The notes beneath the pieces were generated by a model that did not search any database, had not been told where the DNA came from, and worked only from the letters and a program-made list of their open reading frames with translations. DNA of 24,583 bases from NCBI GenBank assembly GCA_003229495.1, contig QIEB01000670.1, positions 1 through 24,583 on the forward strand. The letters run 5' to 3'. Below, piece by piece: positions 24,254 through 24,583 of the stretch. A program made the translations under genes and the position numbers. The stretch is from Flammeovirgaceae bacterium. Lineage in GTDB: Bacteria; Bacteroidota; Bacteroidia; Cytophagales; Cyclobacteriaceae. Numbering within the stretch: position 1 is the stretch's first letter; each line of letters begins with the position of its first letter.

Positions 24254-24583
24254 GAAAAACTCAATTACGGATTACTAATTTCAAATTACGAAAAATACCA
24301 AGAAGGTGCACCTACCTTGCTGATTATCAGAGATCGATGTTAAGTTGCTTTCCAAGCTTTCGGCCACCGATAGCGCCTCCGCAGAGAGTTATAGCGCTCG
24401 CGGAAAGCTATGGACACGCAGTCAACAATGCGCCGCTTTCGGCCTTGTTAGCAGACTGATGAAATATTGCAATTAATTTTGCGAGTTTTAAGCGTTCGGT
24501 TTTTGTGTTAGACGTCAAGACTAAGTTTTAAGTGCCCGCCAAGTCCTTCTCTAATTATTCTCATCAAAGTTGAAAGACGAATA
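24254..24583. other. Gene-free right end with repeats and hairpin potential
   Basis: This 330-nt stretch has no convincing complete gene. It begins with AT-rich near-repeats (AATTACGGATTACTAATTTC, 24262-24281). It then turns GC-richer. GCTTTCGGCC occurs twice (24356-24365, 24435-24444). ATAGCGC occurs twice, near 24370 and 24391. GCTTTCC (near 24347) is complementary to GGAAAGC (near 24412). A hairpin forms at 24424-24449: AACAA and GCCG pair with CGGC and TTGTT around CTTT. It may be a repeat element or a structured RNA. Confidence 0.45.
24508..24583 (-). CDS. Possible 3' end of a gene entering from the right edge
   Basis: The minus strand is open from the edge for 24 codons to a TAA at 24510-24508, ending REGLGGHLKLSLDV. 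The sequence looks protein-like, but the stretch is too short to decide and I recognise no family. Confidence 0.28.
   Translation of the reverse strand, partial: IRLSTLMRIIREGLGGHLKLSLDV

Noticed and set aside
24420..24513. Possible integron attC site
   Set aside because: GTTAGAC matches one core half-site and a TAACAA-like word is near, but I found no matching RYYYAAC/GTTRRRY pair at the right distance and no integrase.

Overview
The window reads as chromosomal DNA of a Bacteroidota bacterium, most likely a Cytophagales-type marine or soil lineage. Supporting signs are a NamZ/DUF1343 lipoprotein, a bacterial deoxyhypusine-synthase-like gene, a stand-alone SUI1/eIF1-like gene, a zinc-site-less Tgt, few Shine-Dalgarno sequences, one good TTTG/TAnnTTTG promoter, and intergenic GAACA-type repeats. 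The species assignment is inference. Almost all of the window is ordinary, densely packed core genome with short or overlapping gene junctions.

Layout. (a) 1-2469, plus strand: 3' part of tgt, an LptF/LptG-type permease and an EamA transporter, with almost no spacing. (b) 5805-2497, minus strand: lipoprotein NamZ, endonuclease III, fmt and folA, overlapping or nearly so. (c) 5869-7098, plus strand: an FtsX/LolE-like permease whose 3' end overlaps a convergent glycosyltransferase by 93 nt. (d) 11233-7006, minus strand: an outer-membrane protein, hutI, a pore-less voltage-sensor membrane protein and a dolichol-phosphate-mannose-synthase-like glycosyltransferase. (e) 16077-11456, minus strand: guaA, a TPR plus periplasmic-binding-protein-like lipid-envelope candidate, and hemL. 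(f) 17475-16279, minus strand: a tandem UspA protein and a SUI1 protein. (g) 21312-17632, minus strand: deoxyhypusine-synthase-like gene, argS and menA. (h) 21409-22797, plus strand: a fold-III PLP amino-acid decarboxylase, divergent from the DHS-like gene. (i) 22798-24583: a less tidy end with short repeats, a secreted duplicated-domain protein, an internally deleted adenylate-cyclase remnant and a structured gene-free stretch.

Points of most interest. The essential gene argS is broken by an apparent 7-nt loss. The DHS-like protein keeps the active-site lysine but lacks the catalytic histidine region, and it sits head-to-head with a PLP decarboxylase in a domain of life without eIF5A. A canonical voltage sensor is fused to a long helical tail without any pore. 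Tgt and Nth have lost or degraded metal-site ligands. A cyclase has shrunk in frame to 112 residues. I see no CRISPR array, rRNA, tRNA, intact insertion sequence or phage gene.
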